A DNA stretch of 64,000 nt from Enterobacter sp. ENT03 (GCF_019218745.1 NZ_JAHUXA010000006.1:62001-126000); one strand, 5' to 3'. Shown: positions 26,401-35,712, counted from the first letter of the stretch. Notes: generated by a model not told the origin, from the sequence alone. Numbers and translations are program-made.

Positions 26401-28432
26401 GCTGGATGAAAACGGCGAAGGTACCGTCTCAATGCCGATTGGCGATTTCAACGGCGAGCTGCGTCTGATGGCGCAGGCCTGGACCGACGACGATTTTGGC
26501 AGCAGTGAAAACAAAGTCGTTGTCGCCGCGCCGTTAATCGCCGAGCTTAATATGCCGCGCTTTATGGCGAGCGGGGATACCACGCGCCTGACGCTCGATC
26601 TCACTAACCTGACCGACAAACCGCAAACCCTCACTATCTCCCTGAATACCAGCGGGCTGATTGATCTGGAAGGCGCACAGCCGCAGCCAGTGAACGTTGC
26701 CCCTGGCGCACGCTTTACGATGCACATTCCGGTACGGGCGAAAGAGGGGTTTGGCGACGGTGAAATCAACGCGCAAATCAGTGGCCTGGCGCTGCCGGGT
26801 GAAACCTTCCCGGCGCAGCAAAAGCAGTGGAAGATTGGCGTGCGTCCGGCGTACCCGGCGCAGACGGTCAATACCGGTATGCTGCTCAATCCGGGTCAGA
26901 GCTGGAGCGCGCCGTCATCGAGCCTCAGCGGTTTCGCGGCAGCCACCCTGCAAGGTCAACTGCTGCTGAGCGGCAAACCGCCGCTGAACCTGGCACGCTA
27001 CATTCAGGAGCTGCGCGCCTATCCGTATGGCTGCCTGGAGCAAACCGCCAGCGGTCTGTTCCCGTCGCTTTATACCAACGCCGCCCAGCTGAAGGCGCTG
27101 GGCATTGCCGGTGACAGCGATGAAAAACGCCGCGCGGCGGTGGACATCGGTATCGCCCGTCTGTTGCAGATGCAGCGCGATGACGGCGGCTTTGCCCTGT
27201 GGGATAAAAATGGCGCGGAAGAGTTCTGGCTGACCGCCTACGTCACCGACTTCCTGGTTCGCGCCGGACAGCAGGGTTATAGCGTACCGACCGAGGCACT
27301 CACTAATGCCAATACCCGTCTGCTGCGCTATGTGCAGGATCCGGGCGTGATTGCCGTGCGCTACAGCCAGGACAGCGAGGCCAGCAAATTTGCCGTTCAG
27401 GCCTATGCCGGTCTGGTGCTGGCGCGTCAGCAAAAAGCCCCGCTCGGGGCATTGCGCGAGATCTGGCAGCATCACGATAAAGCGAATTCTGGCCTGCCGT
27501 TAATGCAGCTGGGCGTCGCGCTGAAGCTGATGGGCGATGAAGCCCGCAGCAGTCAGGCGTTTAAACTGGCGCTCACTACGGCGCGCAAAGGCGGCGATCG
27601 CTGGACAGGGGATTACGGCAGTGCGCTGCGTGATAACGCCCTGATGCTGGCGCTGTTGCAGGAAAACAATCTGCTTAACGACGCACAGAATCAGCTGTTG
27701 ATGACCCTGTCCGAGCAGGCTTACGGTCAGCGCTGGCTCTCCACGCAGGAGAGTAACGCGCTGTTCCTGGCGGGCAAATCCCTGCAGGATCTGCCGGGTA
27801 CCTGGCAGGCGCAAACCTCTCTGGAGGCGGAGGCGTTGCACGGTAATAAATCCCTGACCCGTAACCTGACGGGCGATCAGCTGACGGCGTTGCAGGTGAC
27901 TAACACTGCGGATACGCCGCTGTGGCTGCGTCTGGACACCAGCGGCTACCCGGAATATGCGCCGCAACCCTCCTCGAATGTGCTGCACATTGAACGCCGC
28001 ATTTACGGTACAGACGGTCAGGCCACCACTTTCAGCTCGTTGAAAAGTGGCGACCTGGTGCTGGTGGCGCTGGAAGTGAACGCCAGCCAGAACGTGCCGG
28101 ATGCGCTGGTCGTCGATCTGCTGCCTGCCGGTCTGGAACTGGAAAACCAGAACCTGGCCAGCAGCAGCGCCAGCCTGCAGGACAGCGGTGATGAGATCCG
28201 CAACCTGCTGAACCAGATGCAGCAGGCGGATATTCAGCACATGGAATTCCGCGACGATCGCTTTGTTGCCGCCGTGGCGGTAAACGAAGGGCAGCCAGTG
28301 ACGCTGGTCTATCTGGCGCGTGCAGTGACGCCGGGCACGTATCAGGTGCCGGTGCCGCAGGTGGAATCGATGTATGTACCGCAGTGGCGGGCAACGGGGG
28401 CTGCCAGCGGCCCGCTGATTGTCACCCCATAA
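23483..28432 (+). CDS. yfhM: Alpha-2-macroglobulin family lipoprotein YfhM (ECAM)
   Basis: This 1649-residue periplasmic lipoprotein traps proteases and protects the envelope. The signal peptide ends in a lipobox with Cys22 (VVGC). The body has MG domains and the thioester motif CLEQ, Cys at residue 1184 (YPYGCLEQTASG), which links covalently to attacking proteases. The ATG at 23483 follows CACAGGA and gives the lipoprotein signal; the open frame begins six codons earlier. It is followed at once by pbpC, the usual partner that repairs peptidoglycan. Confidence 0.95.
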   Translation: MKPLKLAALSVALLTALTVVGCDDNDKPQAAPAKAATTAEAKPTAKPDAAQREKLAAQSKDKALTLIDASEVQLDGAATLVLTFSIPLDPDQDFAQNVHLVDKKNGKVDGAWELAPNLKELRLRHLEPNRELVVSVDRGLLALNKATFGIDYEKTLTTRDIQPSVGFASRGSLLPGKVVEGLPVMALNVNNVDVNFYRVKPESLPAFVSQWEYRNSLSNWESDELLKMADLVYTGRFDLNPARNTREKLLLPLSEIKPLQQAGVYIAVMNQAGHYTYSNAATLFTLSNIGVSVHRYHNRLDVFTQSLENGGAQQGIEVMLLNEKGQTLAQSLSDDKGHAALETDKEAALLLARKDGETTLLDLKLPALDLAEFDIAGAPGYNKQFFMFGPRDLYRPGETVILNGLLRDTDGKPLAAQPVKLEVVKPDGQVVRTLVSQPQDGLYQVNYALDANAQTGLWHVRANTGDNQVIQWDFHVEDFMPERMALVLEGSKTPLAMADNVSFGVTGYYLYGAPANGNTLQGQLFLRPLREAVKALPGFQFGNIAEENLSRSLDEVQATLDEKGHGQVSVESQWQEAHSPLQVILQASLLESGGRPVTRRAEQAIWPAEALPGIRPQFAAKAVYDYRTDTTVNQPIVDENSNAAFDIVYVNAEGVKQPVSGLQVRLIRERRDYFWNWSESEGWQSQFDQKDLVEGEQSLDLRADETGKVTFPVEWGSYRLEVKAPDETVSSVRFWAGYSWQDNSDGAGAARPDRVTMKLDKPAYQPGDTIKLHITAPAAGKGYAMVESAEGPLWWQEIDVPAEGLDLDIPVDKAWKRHDLYLSTLVVRPGDKSRSATPKRAVGLLHLPLGDENRRLNIALDNPLKMRPNQDLTVKVKATVKNGEVPKKVNVLLSAVDSGVLNITDYVTPDPWNAFFGQKRYGADIYDIYGQVIEGQGRLAALRFGGDGDELNRGGKPPVNHVTIVAQQAQPVTLDENGEGTVSMPIGDFNGELRLMAQAWTDDDFGSSENKVVVAAPLIAELNMPRFMASGDTTRLTLDLTNLTDKPQTLTISLNTSGLIDLEGAQPQPVNVAPGARFTMHIPVRAKEGFGDGEINAQISGLALPGETFPAQQKQWKIGVRPAYPAQTVNTGMLLNPGQSWSAPSSSLSGFAAATLQGQLLLSGKPPLNLARYIQELRAYPYGCLEQTASGLFPSLYTNAAQLKALGIAGDSDEKRRAAVDIGIARLLQMQRDDGGFALWDKNGAEEFWLTAYVTDFLVRAGQQGYSVPTEALTNANTRLLRYVQDPGVIAVRYSQDSEASKFAVQAYAGLVLARQQKAPLGALREIWQHHDKANSGLPLMQLGVALKLMGDEARSSQAFKLALTTARKGGDRWTGDYGSALRDNALMLALLQENNLLNDAQNQLLMTLSEQAYGQRWLSTQESNALFLAGKSLQDLPGTWQAQTSLEAEALHGNKSLTRNLTGDQLTALQVTNTADTPLWLRLDTSGYPEYAPQPSSNVLHIERRIYGTDGQATTFSSLKSGDLVLVALEVNASQNVPDALVVDLLPAGLELENQNLASSSASLQDSGDEIRNLLNQMQQADIQHMEFRDDRFVAAVAVNEGQPVTLVYLARAVTPGTYQVPVPQVESMYVPQWRATGAASGPLIVTP

Positions 28433-28433
28433 C

Positions 28434-30758
28434 GTGAAGCAACATCATAAATTGCGCTCCCGCGGGCTTTGGCTTGCGGGAGCGTTGTTGTTCGTACTGG
28501 CGATGGTCTGGCTCGCGGACCGCATCTGGCCGCTGCCGCTCACCGAGGTGCACCCGGCCCGCGTGGTGGTCAGCGAAGACGGCACGCCGCTGTGGCGTTT
28601 CGCTGATGCCGAGGGTATCTGGCGCTATCCGGTGACCATCGAAGAGGTTTCGCCGCGTTATCTGGAGGCGCTGATCCACTATGAAGATCGCTGGTTCTGG
28701 CAGCATCCGGGCGTTAACCCGCTCTCGGTGCTGCGCGCGGCCTGGCAGGATCTGAGTTCAGGGCGGGTGGTGTCCGGCGGCAGTACGCTGACCATGCAGG
28801 TGGCGCGTCTGCTCGATCCCCATTCCCGTACTTTCACCGGCAAAGTGCGCCAGCTCTGGCGCGCGTTGCAACTCGAATGGCACCTCTCCAAGCGCGATAT
28901 TCTTACGCTTTATCTCAATCGCGCCCCGTTTGGCGGCACCCTGCAAGGCGTGGGGGCGGCAAGCTGGGCTTATCTGGGTAAACCTCCGTCTCAGCTCAGT
29001 TATGCCGAGGCGGCACTGCTCGCGGTATTACCGCAGGCACCGAGTCGTCTGCGACCTGACCGCTGGCCGGAACGCGCCCAGGCGGCGCGGGATAAAGTTC
29101 TGGCAAGAATGGCACAGCAGGGCGTCTGGTCCATGGAGCAGGTGCAGGAATCACGGGAAGAGCCGGTGTGGTTGTCACCCCGGCAAATGCCGCAACTCGC
29201 TCCGCTGTTTGCCCGTCTGGTCGCCGGGAAAACCCGCAGCGATAAGATCGTCACGACGCTGGATGCCGGGCTGCAACGACAGCTTGAAGATCTGGCGCTA
29301 AACGTAAAAAACCGTCTGCCGCAGCGCAGTTCGCTGGCGATGATCGTCGTCGATCACACCGATATGAAAGTGCGCGGCTGGGTGGGATCGGTGGACATCA
29401 ACGACGACAACCGTTTTAGCCATGTGGATATGGTGACTGCCGTGCGCTCGCCCGGCTCGGTACTGAAGCCCTTTATTTATGGCCTGGCGATGGACGACGG
29501 GCTGATCCATCCGGCATCTCTGTTACAGGATGTGCCGCGTCTGTCCGGCGACTACCGCCCCGGTAACTTTGACAGTGGTTTTCACGGTCCGGTCAGCATG
29601 AGTGAGGCGCTGGTGCGATCGCTGAATCTGCCGGCGGTGCAGGTGCTGGAAGCTTACGGACCTAAGCGTTTTGCCGGGCGCCTGCGTAATGCCGGCTTGC
29701 CGCTGATTTTACCCGCCGGAGCGGAGCCTAATTTATCGCTGATCCTCGGCGGGGCAGGGGCGCGGCTGGCGGATATTACTGCTGCCTACAGCGCCTTTGC
29801 CCGTCAGGGGAAAGCGGGCGCGCTGCGTCTGCTGCCGTCCGATCCTCTTGCTGAACGCCCACTGCTTTCGCCTGGTTCAGCCTGGATCATTCGCCGTATT
29901 CTGGCCTCGCAGGCGCAGCCGCTGCCGGACAGCGCCCTGTCGCCGGTAGTGCCGCTGGCCTGGAAAACCGGCACCAGCTATGGCTACCGTGATGCGTGGG
30001 CGATTGGCATTAACGCCCGCTATGTGATTGGCATCTGGGTTGGCAGGCCGGACGGTACGCCGGTCGCCGGTCAGTTTGGCTTTGCCAGCGCCGTGCCGCT
30101 GCTTAATCAGGTGCATAACCTGTTGCAGTCGCAGTCGGTGAGCGGCAAAGCGCGTCAGCCTGTCGACCCGCGTCCGGCGTCGGTGACGCGCGGCGTGATT
30201 TGCTGGCCTGGCGGGCAGTCGCTGCCGCAGGGCGACAGCAATTGTCGCCGCCGTCTCGCGACCTGGCTGCTCGACGGCAGCGAGCCGCCAACGCTGTTGT
30301 TATCGGATCAGGAAAGCGTGAACGGCATTCGTTTCCCGATCTGGCTGAATAAGGCCGGGGAGCGGGTGGCCGCCGATTGTCCGGATGCCACGCAACAAAC
30401 ACTCATTGTCTGGCCGCGTCCACTGGAAGCCTGGCTACCGGCAGGGGAGCGCCGCGCCGCACGGTTACCCCCCGCGTCGGCGCAATGTCCGCCACCGCAA
30501 CAAAATGCCGCCGCGCCTTTGTTGTTAACCGGCGTCCGGGAAGGGGCGCTGATCCGCCGCTTACCGGGGGAAGCGCAGGTTTCGTTGCCGCTGTATGCGC
30601 CCGGTGGTGAAGGACGCCGCTGGTGGTTTATCAACGGCGAAGCCCTGGAGACCTCTTCCGCACGATTAACCCTGCAATTGACGAAGGCAGGCAGCTATCA
30701 GGTGGTGGTTATGGATACTTCAGGGCAAATGACGACCGTCAGCTTCGAATTACGCTGA
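28434..30758 (+). CDS. pbpC: Penicillin-binding protein 1C PbpC
   Basis: This protein of about 774 residues is a bifunctional peptidoglycan enzyme. It has an N-terminal membrane anchor, a GT51 glycosyltransferase domain (EDRWFWQHPGV, GGSTLTMQVARL, KRDILTLYLN), and a transpeptidase domain with SPGSVLKP and KTGTSYG motifs. A BiPBP_C domain forms the C-terminus. There is no ATG near the start. GTG at 28434, 1 bp after the yfhM stop, and TTG at 28419 inside yfhM are the candidates; I prefer GTG. Coupling to yfhM translation is likely. Confidence 0.9.
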   Translation: MKQHHKLRSRGLWLAGALLFVLAMVWLADRIWPLPLTEVHPARVVVSEDGTPLWRFADAEGIWRYPVTIEEVSPRYLEALIHYEDRWFWQHPGVNPLSVLRAAWQDLSSGRVVSGGSTLTMQVARLLDPHSRTFTGKVRQLWRALQLEWHLSKRDILTLYLNRAPFGGTLQGVGAASWAYLGKPPSQLSYAEAALLAVLPQAPSRLRPDRWPERAQAARDKVLARMAQQGVWSMEQVQESREEPVWLSPRQMPQLAPLFARLVAGKTRSDKIVTTLDAGLQRQLEDLALNVKNRLPQRSSLAMIVVDHTDMKVRGWVGSVDINDDNRFSHVDMVTAVRSPGSVLKPFIYGLAMDDGLIHPASLLQDVPRLSGDYRPGNFDSGFHGPVSMSEALVRSLNLPAVQVLEAYGPKRFAGRLRNAGLPLILPAGAEPNLSLILGGAGARLADITAAYSAFARQGKAGALRLLPSDPLAERPLLSPGSAWIIRRILASQAQPLPDSALSPVVPLAWKTGTSYGYRDAWAIGINARYVIGIWVGRPDGTPVAGQFGFASAVPLLNQVHNLLQSQSVSGKARQPVDPRPASVTRGVICWPGGQSLPQGDSNCRRRLATWLLDGSEPPTLLLSDQESVNGIRFPIWLNKAGERVAADCPDATQQTLIVWPRPLEAWLPAGERRAARLPPASAQCPPPQQNAAAPLLLTGVREGALIRRLPGEAQVSLPLYAPGGEGRRWWFINGEALETSSARLTLQLTKAGSYQVVVMDTSGQMTTVSFELR

Positions 30759-30844
30759 AAATGCGAATGTGGCTGTCCGCAAAGCATCCTGTCAATAAAA
30801 GATATTTAGGTTAAGATGATTTTAAAATAATAACTTAGCGGGCA

Positions 30845-30858
30845 TTGATAAAAGTCAA
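30845..30858 (+). promoter_or_regulatory. Candidate FNR box upstream of the DMSO-reductase operon
   Basis: TTGATAAAAGTCAA differs from the FNR consensus TTGATNNNNATCAA at one position. It lies about 70-80 bp ahead of the reductase start, fitting anaerobic activation. No strong -10 is obvious at the expected spacing. Confidence 0.5.
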
Positions 30859-30927
30859 AAGCGTCTGGTAGGAAAAAGAAGAAACTTACGTTTCTACATG
30901 CTTATTTTCTTTTTTTTACGGATGAAA

Positions 30928-33312
30928 ATGAATAATTCAAGAGACTCACGACCCAAGGACGGACTCACCCCTGTTTCACGCCGTAGCTTTTTGCAGGCCA
31001 GTTCCGCTTTACTTACCTTGCCCTTTTTATCCTCTGCCGGTCATGCCGCGCCTTCAGCGGCACAACCCCCTCTTGTCGCTGCCGATAAAGAGCGCGTGGT
31101 GCAGACCTGCAGTACCTTTGACTGTGGCGGCAAATGTGACATTCGCGCTCATGTGCAGGGCGGTGTCGTCACCCGTATCTCCACCCGTGCCGATAACGAA
31201 CTGGATACGCAGATGCCGGTGATGCGTGCCTGTGTGCGGGGCCGCAGCTACCGGAAATTTGTTTATCACCCGGATCGCCTGAAATACCCCATGAAACGCA
31301 CCGGCAAGCGCGGTGAAGGGAAATTCGTGCGCATCTCGTGGGATGAAGCCACCACCCTGATCGCCGAAAAGATGCGGACAATCACCGCCACGTATGGCCC
31401 CGCCTCGCGCTATGTTCATGTCGGGACTGCGGTGTCCGGCGGTGCGTTGTCCGGCACGGCAATGGCGCAGCGCTTACTGAGCCTGACCGGCGGGTATTTG
31501 GCCAGCTATCACTCGGTCAGCATGGGCAATACCGCGGCGGCCACGCCCTATACCTACGGCGTGGCGGCCAGCGGCAGTTCGCTGGACACACTCGTGGATA
31601 CCAAACTGGTGATCCTCTGGGGCCACAACCCGACGGAAACCATTTTTGGTCACACGAACCACTACTTTCAGCAGATGAAGCAAAATGGCACCCGCTTTAT
31701 CGTCGTTGATCCGCGCTATTCGGATACGGTAGCGTCGCTGGCAGACCAGTGGATCCCGCTGCTGCCCACCACCGATAACGCCCTGATGGATGCGATGATG
31801 TACGTCATCGTCACCGAATCGCTGCATGACGAGGCATTTATCCGGCGCTATACGCTGGGCTTTGATGAGGCGTCGATGCCGGAAGGCGCACCGCAAAACG
31901 AATCGCTGGTGGCGTATCTGACCGGCGTGAAAGACGGTGTACGCAAAACCCCGGAATGGGCGGAGACGATCACCCATGTTCCGGCGCAAACCATCCGCCA
32001 GCTGGCGCGGGATTACGCCACCACTAAACCGGCAGCGCTGATCCAGGGCTGGGGACCGCAGCGCCACAACTGCGGCGAACGTACTGCGCGTGGCTCGACG
32101 CTGCTGGCGACCATTACCGGCAATGTCGGGGTGAAAGGCGGCTGGGCGGCGGGCTACGGCGGCTGTGCGAACCGCAAATTTACCGTTGGGCCGGAAATGC
32201 CGGATAATCCGGTCAAAGCCCAGATTTCGGTAATGAACTGGGTGCAGGCGGCAGAAGATGCGTCAAAAGTTACGCCGCAGGACGGGCTGAAAGACGCCGA
32301 AAAACTCGACAGCCCTATCCGGCTGCTTTTCTCGCTGGCGGGCAACTATCTCACCAGCCAGAACCCGGATGTGCATCAGGCCGCCAGAATGCTGGAGGAT
32401 GAATCGAAAATTGAGTTTATCGTCGCAAGCGATCTGTATATGACGCCCAGCGCGAAATACGCCGATCTGCTGCTGCCGGAAACCAGTTTTATGGAGCGGT
32501 GGAATATTGGCGAAACCTGGGGGACCGGCAGCTATCTGATGCTGTCAGAGAAACTTATCGAACCAGAATTCGAGCGCCGTTCCGACTACGAATGGTTGCG
32601 CGAGGTGGCGGCGAAGCTGGGCGTGGAACCAGCGTTCAGCCTGGGACGCGATGAAAAACAGTGGATTGAGAGTATCTGGCAGCGCACGCGTGAGGCGATG
32701 CCGGATGAGCAACTGCCGGATTTCGCAACCCTGCAAAAAACACGTCAGCACCTGTTCAAAAGCGAGCCTTATGTGGCTTTCGCCGATAATATCCGCGATC
32801 CGCAGAATCACCCCTTCCCGACGCCATCCGGCAAAATCGAGATCTTCTCTCAGCGGCTTTACGACATGCAGCACCCGGAAATCCCGGCGCTGTCCCATTA
32901 CGTGCCCGCTCACGAAGGGCCGGACGATCCGCTGGCGCAAAAATATCCGTTACAGCTGATCACCTGGAAAGGAAAAAACCGCGCCAACTCTACGCAATAT
33001 GCCAACCCATGGTTGCAGGAAGTGCAGACGCAAAAACTGTGGATCAACCCGCAAGACGCGCAGGCGCGCGGGATCCGCCAGGGTGATGAGGTGCGTATTC
33101 ATAACGATCGCGGTATCAGCGTGGTGCCGGCGGAAGTGACGCCGCGCATTATCCCCGGCGTAGTGGCAATGCAGGCCGGGGCCTGGTGGCAGCCCGATGC
33201 GCAAGGTATCGATCGCGGGGGCTGCGCCAACGTTCTGAGTTCAGCGCGTATCACGGCGCTGGCGAAAGGGAATTCCCATCAAACGATGCTCGTTGAGGTA
33301 GTAAAAGCATGA
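30928..33312 (+). CDS. Molybdopterin oxidoreductase, anaerobic DMSO-reductase-type catalytic subunit (DmsA/YnfE-like)
   Basis: This protein of about 794 residues is a Tat-exported catalytic subunit. The Tat motif SRRSFLQ lies near residue 18. A 4Fe-4S site follows at Cys61, Cys66, Cys70 and Cys102, with C-x4-C-x3-C spacing. Ser198 aligns with the molybdenum-ligand serine of YnfE/DmsA. The C-terminal molybdopterin dinucleotide-binding domain includes GGCANVLSS. I chose the ATG at 30928; in-frame ATGs at 30898 and 30922 are possible. It overlaps the next gene by ATGA. It may reduce DMSO, other S- or N-oxides, or a related acceptor. Confidence 0.85.
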   Translation: MNNSRDSRPKDGLTPVSRRSFLQASSALLTLPFLSSAGHAAPSAAQPPLVAADKERVVQTCSTFDCGGKCDIRAHVQGGVVTRISTRADNELDTQMPVMRACVRGRSYRKFVYHPDRLKYPMKRTGKRGEGKFVRISWDEATTLIAEKMRTITATYGPASRYVHVGTAVSGGALSGTAMAQRLLSLTGGYLASYHSVSMGNTAAATPYTYGVAASGSSLDTLVDTKLVILWGHNPTETIFGHTNHYFQQMKQNGTRFIVVDPRYSDTVASLADQWIPLLPTTDNALMDAMMYVIVTESLHDEAFIRRYTLGFDEASMPEGAPQNESLVAYLTGVKDGVRKTPEWAETITHVPAQTIRQLARDYATTKPAALIQGWGPQRHNCGERTARGSTLLATITGNVGVKGGWAAGYGGCANRKFTVGPEMPDNPVKAQISVMNWVQAAEDASKVTPQDGLKDAEKLDSPIRLLFSLAGNYLTSQNPDVHQAARMLEDESKIEFIVASDLYMTPSAKYADLLLPETSFMERWNIGETWGTGSYLMLSEKLIEPEFERRSDYEWLREVAAKLGVEPAFSLGRDEKQWIESIWQRTREAMPDEQLPDFATLQKTRQHLFKSEPYVAFADNIRDPQNHPFPTPSGKIEIFSQRLYDMQHPEIPALSHYVPAHEGPDDPLAQKYPLQLITWKGKNRANSTQYANPWLQEVQTQKLWINPQDAQARGIRQGDEVRIHNDRGISVVPAEVTPRIIPGVVAMQAGAWWQPDAQGIDRGGCANVLSSARITALAKGNSHQTMLVEVVKA

Positions 33313-33938
33313 GTCAGTTTATCGATTATCCACCCGTGAGCGACAAGCAACTGGGGTTCTTTATTGATTCTTCCCGCTGCTCTGGCTGCAAGGCGTGTCA
33401 GGTGGCCTGCAAAGATAAAAACGATCTGGACGTCGGGTGTCGGCTGCGTCGCGTTTATGAAGTGACCGGCGGCGGGTTTATGCCAACCGGGCAGGGCGGG
33501 GTGCAGAATAACGTGTTTGCCTACACGCTTTCTATTTCCTGTAACCACTGCGCCGATCCGATCTGCACCAAAAACTGTCCGACCACCGCCATGCATAAAC
33601 GGCCGGGCGATGGCATCGTGCGGGTCAACACCGATAAGTGCGTAGGCTGTGGCTACTGCGCCTGGTCCTGTCCTTACGGTGCACCGCAACTAAATACCCG
33701 GACCGGGCAGATGTCAAAATGCGATTTCTGCGTTGATTTGCAGACCAAAGGGGAACCGCCGGTGTGCGTGGCAACCTGTCCGTTGGGGGCGATCAAGTTC
33801 GGACCGATCGATGAACTGCGCGCCCGCTGGGGCAATGTGGACCGCGTGAGGGGGCTGCCGGACGCCGCCATGACGCAACCAAATTTAGTGATCAAAGCGC
33901 ATCAGGGCGCGGAAAAAGAGGATCTGTATCATGGCTGA
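33309..33938 (+). CDS. DMSO-reductase-type iron-sulfur subunit (DmsB-like)
   Basis: This 209-residue ferredoxin-like subunit carries four 4Fe-4S clusters. The cysteine groups are CSGCKACQVAC, CNHCADPICTKNC, CVGCGYCAWSC and CDFCVDLQTKGEPPVCVATC. It aligns with E. coli DmsB through GPIDELRARWG. It passes electrons from the membrane anchor to the molybdenum subunit. Its start overlaps the upstream stop by 4 bp and its stop overlaps the anchor gene by 8 bp. Confidence 0.9.
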   Translation: MSQFIDYPPVSDKQLGFFIDSSRCSGCKACQVACKDKNDLDVGCRLRRVYEVTGGGFMPTGQGGVQNNVFAYTLSISCNHCADPICTKNCPTTAMHKRPGDGIVRVNTDKCVGCGYCAWSCPYGAPQLNTRTGQMSKCDFCVDLQTKGEPPVCVATCPLGAIKFGPIDELRARWGNVDRVRGLPDAAMTQPNLVIKAHQGAEKEDLYHG

Positions 33939-34719
33939 TTCCGCGCTGTTACTTTTTACGCTGTTGTTGCAGGGATCGGTGGGCATCACGCTGTGGCTGG
34001 TGGTACTGCGTTGCCGATCCGGCTTCCTGCTTCCTGAATTGATCTTCGCTTTCGGCATGGGCATGGCCGGGGTAATTATTTCTTTTCTGCACCTTGGCTA
34101 CCCCCTCAATGCTTTCAACGTGATACGCAATGTCGCCACGTCATGGCTAAGCCGGGAAGTCGTTTTCAGCGCGTTGTATCTGACAGTGCTGGGCCTGTGC
34201 ACGCTGATGGCGCTGGTTCGTCATTCCATCAACGGCGCATTGCTGATGCTGGCCGGGCTGCTGGGAACGGTGGCGATATTCTGCATGGCGCAGACTTACA
34301 TCCACACGGCGGTCGCCACCTGGCAGCATGTCAAAACGCTGGTTTTCTTCCTTGCCACGATGGGGGTGGTTGGATCGGTGTTTATCGCGCTGGCGTCGCC
34401 GGATATAAACAGACCGCGCATCAGGCTGGCAGTAGCCGTGGTGATCGCCATGGTGCTGGCGCGCATCCTGGTGCAGCCGCTGTGGATCTACTCGATCCTT
34501 ACGCATAAGCAGCACATCGTTACACTGCCCCATGCGCCACTCACGCGGCTGCTACAACTTCGCGAGTTCTATATGTTGAACTGGACGCTCAGCGTGGTGG
34601 GGATGGCGCTGTTTGCCATTGGCGGCTTGCGCAAAAAGAAAGTGATGATGATAGCTGGCGGCGTATTGCTGCTGCTGGCTGAAATCGTTCTGCGCTATGT
34701 TTTCTTTTGCGTAGGCTAA
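33931..34719 (+). CDS. DMSO-reductase-type membrane anchor subunit (DmsC-like)
   Basis: This 262-residue, strongly hydrophobic protein has about eight membrane helices and belongs to the DmsC family. It would anchor the reductase and oxidise menaquinol. The conserved HLGYPLNAFNVIRN and SWLSREV stretches of the family are present. It is somewhat shorter than E. coli DmsC (287 residues). A polyferredoxin gene follows after 10 bp. Confidence 0.88.
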   Translation: MADSALLLFTLLLQGSVGITLWLVVLRCRSGFLLPELIFAFGMGMAGVIISFLHLGYPLNAFNVIRNVATSWLSREVVFSALYLTVLGLCTLMALVRHSINGALLMLAGLLGTVAIFCMAQTYIHTAVATWQHVKTLVFFLATMGVVGSVFIALASPDINRPRIRLAVAVVIAMVLARILVQPLWIYSILTHKQHIVTLPHAPLTRLLQLREFYMLNWTLSVVGMALFAIGGLRKKKVMMIAGGVLLLLAEIVLRYVFFCVG

Positions 34720-34729
34720 GGGGGGGCGG

Positions 34730-35590
34730 GTGAGGGGAAACGCGCCCGTAATCACTTCGCGCTGTGTGCGTGAAACCCTGCGTTTTGCCACCTGCCGCGC
34801 GTGTGCGGACGTTTGTCCTGTGCAGGCGATAGCCGTGACGGAGGATAAGTTCACGCTCAACAGCGAAATTTGTCTGTCCTGCGGCGATTGTCTGTTTGTC
34901 TGCCCGACAGAGGCCATCAGTGGTATTGAACCGGTACTGCGTCACTACCAGGGCGATGCGCTGGTGGCCCCGTTATCGCTGCGGGCAGCCAGTACGGAGG
35001 AGCTGTTGATCTGGCACCGACGCTATCATCTTCGTGCGGTGGCCTGTGATATAGATACCCAGCCTGGCTGGGCGCTGGCGGTGGCGCGACTTAATCTGAC
35101 GTTGCGCCGTTACCAGCAGCCGCAGTGGCGGATCGTTCCACCCTCTGCCGCCGGAATCAATACTGCGCGCCGGGCATGGATCCATGTCGCGGATCCGCAC
35201 ATCCACCGCGCGCGCGTACCGGCGGGAAGGCGGGTGTTGCGTCAGATGTACCCGCAGGTTAGCGACTGGCTGCCTGACATTGATCTCAAGCGCTGCCAGT
35301 TGTGCGGGGCGTGCTGGCGGGTCTGTCCTGAACAGGCGTTGCGGCTGGAAGACGAAAATATGGTGACTGATTCGGCACGCTGTACTGGCTGTGGTAACTG
35401 TCAGGCGGTGTGTCAGCATCAGGCGGTAACCCTGAACGCCGGGCCGCAGCATCAGCCCGTCAGGATATTGCCGCTGGTCTCTGCCCGCTGCGCCTCCTGC
35501 CAGCGAACGTTTCTGGCATTGCGTACCGACAGAACGGTTTGCCCGACCTGCGCACAGCATCAGCACGGTATGCGCGGGCATTGTTGCTAA
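34730..35590 (+). CDS. 4Fe-4S polyferredoxin-like protein
   Basis: This 286-residue protein probably starts at GTG (34730), after a G-rich ribosome site. It has an N-terminal pair of cluster motifs (CRACADVCPVQ, CLSCGDCLFVCPTE) and a second pair near residue 185 (CQLCGACWRVCPEQ, CTGCGNCQAVCQHQ). A C-terminal CASC...CPTC pair resembles a zinc ribbon, and the protein ends GHCC. It is the last gene of the DMSO-reductase-type operon and may be a cytoplasmic maturation or electron-transfer factor, somewhat like NapF. Its specific role is unknown. Confidence 0.78.
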   Translation: MRGNAPVITSRCVRETLRFATCRACADVCPVQAIAVTEDKFTLNSEICLSCGDCLFVCPTEAISGIEPVLRHYQGDALVAPLSLRAASTEELLIWHRRYHLRAVACDIDTQPGWALAVARLNLTLRRYQQPQWRIVPPSAAGINTARRAWIHVADPHIHRARVPAGRRVLRQMYPQVSDWLPDIDLKRCQLCGACWRVCPEQALRLEDENMVTDSARCTGCGNCQAVCQHQAVTLNAGPQHQPVRILPLVSARCASCQRTFLALRTDRTVCPTCAQHQHGMRGHCC

Positions 35591-35712
35591 TACTCATCTT
35601 ATTTTAAAAAAATGTTACCTTCGTCCATAGGCAATAGGGCGCATGCTCTCTATAATTCGCGCCGGGTCATACACATGTATGCACAACGACAAAACATAAC
35701 ACTGAGGTAATC

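Noticed and set aside
30880-30895. Short inverted repeat AGAAAC/GTTTCT ahead of the DMSO-reductase gene
   Set aside because: Six base pairs with a 4-nt loop is easily found by chance; the FNR-like box nearby is the better supported signal.
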